Source of the DNA: Candidatus Cloacimonadota bacterium
GTDB taxonomy: Bacteria; Cloacimonadota; Cloacimonadia; Cloacimonadales; TCS61
DNA length: 64,000 bases
Assembly: GCA_021736135.1 (NCBI GenBank)
Contig: JAIPGO010000002.1
Span: 46,698-110,697 of the forward strand
Direction of reading: 5' to 3'
The position numbers and the translations under genes were made by a program. Position 1 is the first letter of the stretch; each line of letters opens with the position of its first letter. A model generated the notes under the pieces. The model was given only the letters and a program-made list of their open reading frames with translations. It searched no databases and had not been told where the DNA came from. Of the stretch, positions 62,333 through 64,000 are shown piece by piece.

Positions 62333-63787
62333 ATGGAAATAAAAAGGTTTAGCGAAGATTTTACGGAATATCTGCAGGATGAATCACGACAATGCGGGAA
62401 GGCGGAGTTTATCTGTTTTCCCGAAAATGCGGAAGAGATCAATGAGGCAATCGAATTTTGCCGGAAGCAGGGACTCCATCTCACAATTCAGGGGAGCAGA
62501 ACCGGTATTACGGGTGGTTCCGTACCTGATGGAGGTTTGATCTTAAACCTGGAGCGGATGAATAAAGTCACCGGAATGAGCCGTGATGATACCGGATTTT
62601 ATTTGCGCTGCCAGCCTGGTTTGAAACTTTCCGAATTGCGGTCAATACTGGCAGAAAAAAATCCGGATACGACAGGATGGAAACCGGCTGAAAAAGAGAT
62701 ATGGCGGGAATTTCAAAGTTCAGGTCACTGGTTTTTTCCTCCTGATCCCACGGAAACTTCGGCTTCCTTAGGTGGAATGGCAGCCTGCAATGCTTCCGGG
62801 GCGCGCAGCTATAAGTATGGCGCTACGCGGAACTGGATTTCAGATATCCGGGTATTACCGACCTTTTCTAATTATGACAAAATTTCCCATTGTGTTATAA
62901 ACCGAATCAGTCCTGATCTGAAAAGTGCTGCGGGTTATTATTTACCGGCTCAACGGCGGGAAATTGACCTGATGATCGGAGCAGAAGGCACACTGGGCGT
63001 TTTATATGAGCTGGAATTGAAGTTACTGCCGCAACCGCTGCATTATCTGGCTGTGATGCAGTTCTTTAAGGAAGAACCTGCCGCCGTAGAATTTAGTGAA
63101 AAGTTACGTGAAATGAATCTGAAACCTGATGCCATTGAATATTTTGACGCAGCAGCGATGATTCTTTTGCGCCGGAACCGGCAATTATGGCAGGAACTTC
63201 CGGAATTGCAGGATGACTGGCAGCAGGCAGTATATTACGAATTCAGCGGTAATGCGGAGGAAGAACTGGAAGCAGCAGCTTTTGAAGCTGCCGATCTGGC
63301 AGAGGTTTACGGTTCGCAGGAAAACGACTGCTGGATAGTTGATAAAAGAAATGAAATAGAAAACCTGAAGCTTTTCCGGCATGCCGTGCCGGAAGCAATC
63401 AATCTGAAACTCGATGAACTCAAAAGGAATTTTCCCGGAATTGCCAAGATCAGCACCGACCTGGCAGTACCGGATGGCTGTCTTTCTGAAATGCTTCATC
63501 TCTATCGCGAGACGCAGAAGCAGGGCTGGCAGGTAATAGTATTCGGGCATATCGGCAATAATCATCTGCATACAAATATTCTACCGCGCAATGAAGATGA
63601 ATACCGGCGCGGTAAAGAAATAGCATTAAGCTGGGCAAAAAAAGCCGTGGAACTCGGCGGAACAGTTTCCGGCGAGCACGGCATCGGTAAAATAAAACGC
63701 AATCTGATGCCGGTTATGTATGATCCGCAGGAATTAATGCTGATGCAGAAAATTAAGGACCATTACGATCCGGAAGGTTTATTTTAA
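62333..63787 (+). CDS. GlcD-type FAD-linked oxidase (484 aa)
   Basis: FAD_binding_4 enzymes of the GlcD / D-lactate dehydrogenase group oxidise 2-hydroxy acids. N-terminal FAD-binding part: PENAEEINEAIEFCRKQGLHLTIQGSRTGITGGSVPDGGLIL, then ETSASLGGMAACNASGARSYKYGATRNWI and IGAEGTLGVLYELELKLLPQP. C-terminal part: FGHIGNNHLHTNI and GGTVSGEHGIGKIKRNLM, with His ligands typical of the family, and DHYDPEGLF at the end. No Fe-S domain is attached, so a separate partner such as GlcF may be needed. The start is 7 bases after the LytTR regulator stop, suggesting co-transcription. Substrate (lactate, glycolate or another) is open. Confidence 0.92.
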   Translation: MEIKRFSEDFTEYLQDESRQCGKAEFICFPENAEEINEAIEFCRKQGLHLTIQGSRTGITGGSVPDGGLILNLERMNKVTGMSRDDTGFYLRCQPGLKLSELRSILAEKNPDTTGWKPAEKEIWREFQSSGHWFFPPDPTETSASLGGMAACNASGARSYKYGATRNWISDIRVLPTFSNYDKISHCVINRISPDLKSAAGYYLPAQRREIDLMIGAEGTLGVLYELELKLLPQPLHYLAVMQFFKEEPAAVEFSEKLREMNLKPDAIEYFDAAAMILLRRNRQLWQELPELQDDWQQAVYYEFSGNAEEELEAAAFEAADLAEVYGSQENDCWIVDKRNEIENLKLFRHAVPEAINLKLDELKRNFPGIAKISTDLAVPDGCLSEMLHLYRETQKQGWQVIVFGHIGNNHLHTNILPRNEDEYRRGKEIALSWAKKAVELGGTVSGEHGIGKIKRNLMPVMYDPQELMLMQKIKDHYDPEGLF

Positions 63788-64000
63788 TCCTGAAAATATA
63801 TTGTAATTCGTCCTATACACAGATATTCATATCTTACCCACATTTAATCATCGAATTGATATTAACCCATCTTTCGACCCAAAAAGCCGGAAATAGCTAT
63901 TTTGCTTTTGTAAGTCATTAGAAAATAGTAATTATTTTTCTGAAAACGTTCAAAAAGTGACCAAATTAGTGTGGATAACTTTTTACTTGACAGGTTTTTG
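63788..64000. other. Window end without a gene; possible -35 box
   Basis: No gene is visible in the last 213 bases. CTTGACA (TTGACA at 63987-63992), at the very edge, could be the -35 box of a plus-strand gene lying outside the window. Confidence 0.4.

Overview
The window looks like a chromosome segment of a Gram-negative (diderm) bacterium of the FCB superphylum, most likely a member of Cloacimonadota (formerly WWE1) or a close relative. This is inference from gene content. Many large secreted proteins end in a C-terminal sorting domain with YPNPFNP-type motifs. Gingipain-like C25 peptidases and a PorV/PorQ-like barrel are present. kdsB and a bamD-like gene imply an outer membrane. Protein coding is dense and mostly on the minus strand in the first 55 kb. 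No tRNA, rRNA, CRISPR array or intact insertion sequence was seen.

Region 1 (1-11.4 kb) is a sulfur (or selenium) handling and electron-transfer island. Reading down the minus strand, it holds a DsrE-like protein, a TusA-like carrier, a YeeE/YedE-type transporter, two rhodanese lipoproteins, an OprP-like porin, a periplasmic two-domain sulfurtransferase and a terminator. An FrhB-like iron-sulfur flavoprotein, a second TusA, an MvhD-like protein and two HdrA-like flavoproteins follow, the last cut by the left edge. Two genes here contain an in-frame UGA followed at once by a bacterial-SECIS-like hairpin whose loop carries GGU. One is mvhD, where UGA replaces a conserved Cys, a credible selenoprotein. 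The other is the porin, where selenocysteine would be new to me. A TetR regulator and an FMN reductase with an apparent ATT start flank the island.

Region 2 (11.4-25 kb) is housekeeping: kdsB, an LPP20-like lipoprotein, mnmG, a five-copy 88-bp tandem repeat, recQ, tldD/tldE, nadD, bamD, an M18 aminopeptidase, greA and a helical-repeat protein. Region 3 (25-54 kb) is devoted to secreted giants with C-terminal sorting domains: an S8 protease, a PorV/PorQ-like protein, an M6 metalloprotease with a substituted zinc ligand and a C25 peptidase in one cluster, then two tandem paralogous C25 peptidases and three right-handed beta-helix proteins. Region 4 (54.7-64 kb) has an M42 aminopeptidase, alaS, a secreted TPR protein followed by a LytS/LytTR two-component pair, and a GlcD-type FAD oxidase.

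The intergenic DNA is unusual. It carries 88-bp and 174-bp tandem repeats with built-in hairpins, a dispersed 43-bp element in four copies, an 86-bp near-perfect inverted repeat, and short tandem repeats that always have a 7-bp period and often sit directly at stop codons. Working model for region 1: sulfane-sulfur or selenium compounds cross the outer membrane through the porin, are processed by periplasmic rhodaneses, imported by YeeE/YedE, carried by TusA/DsrE and reduced by the Hdr/Mvh/Frh-like complex.
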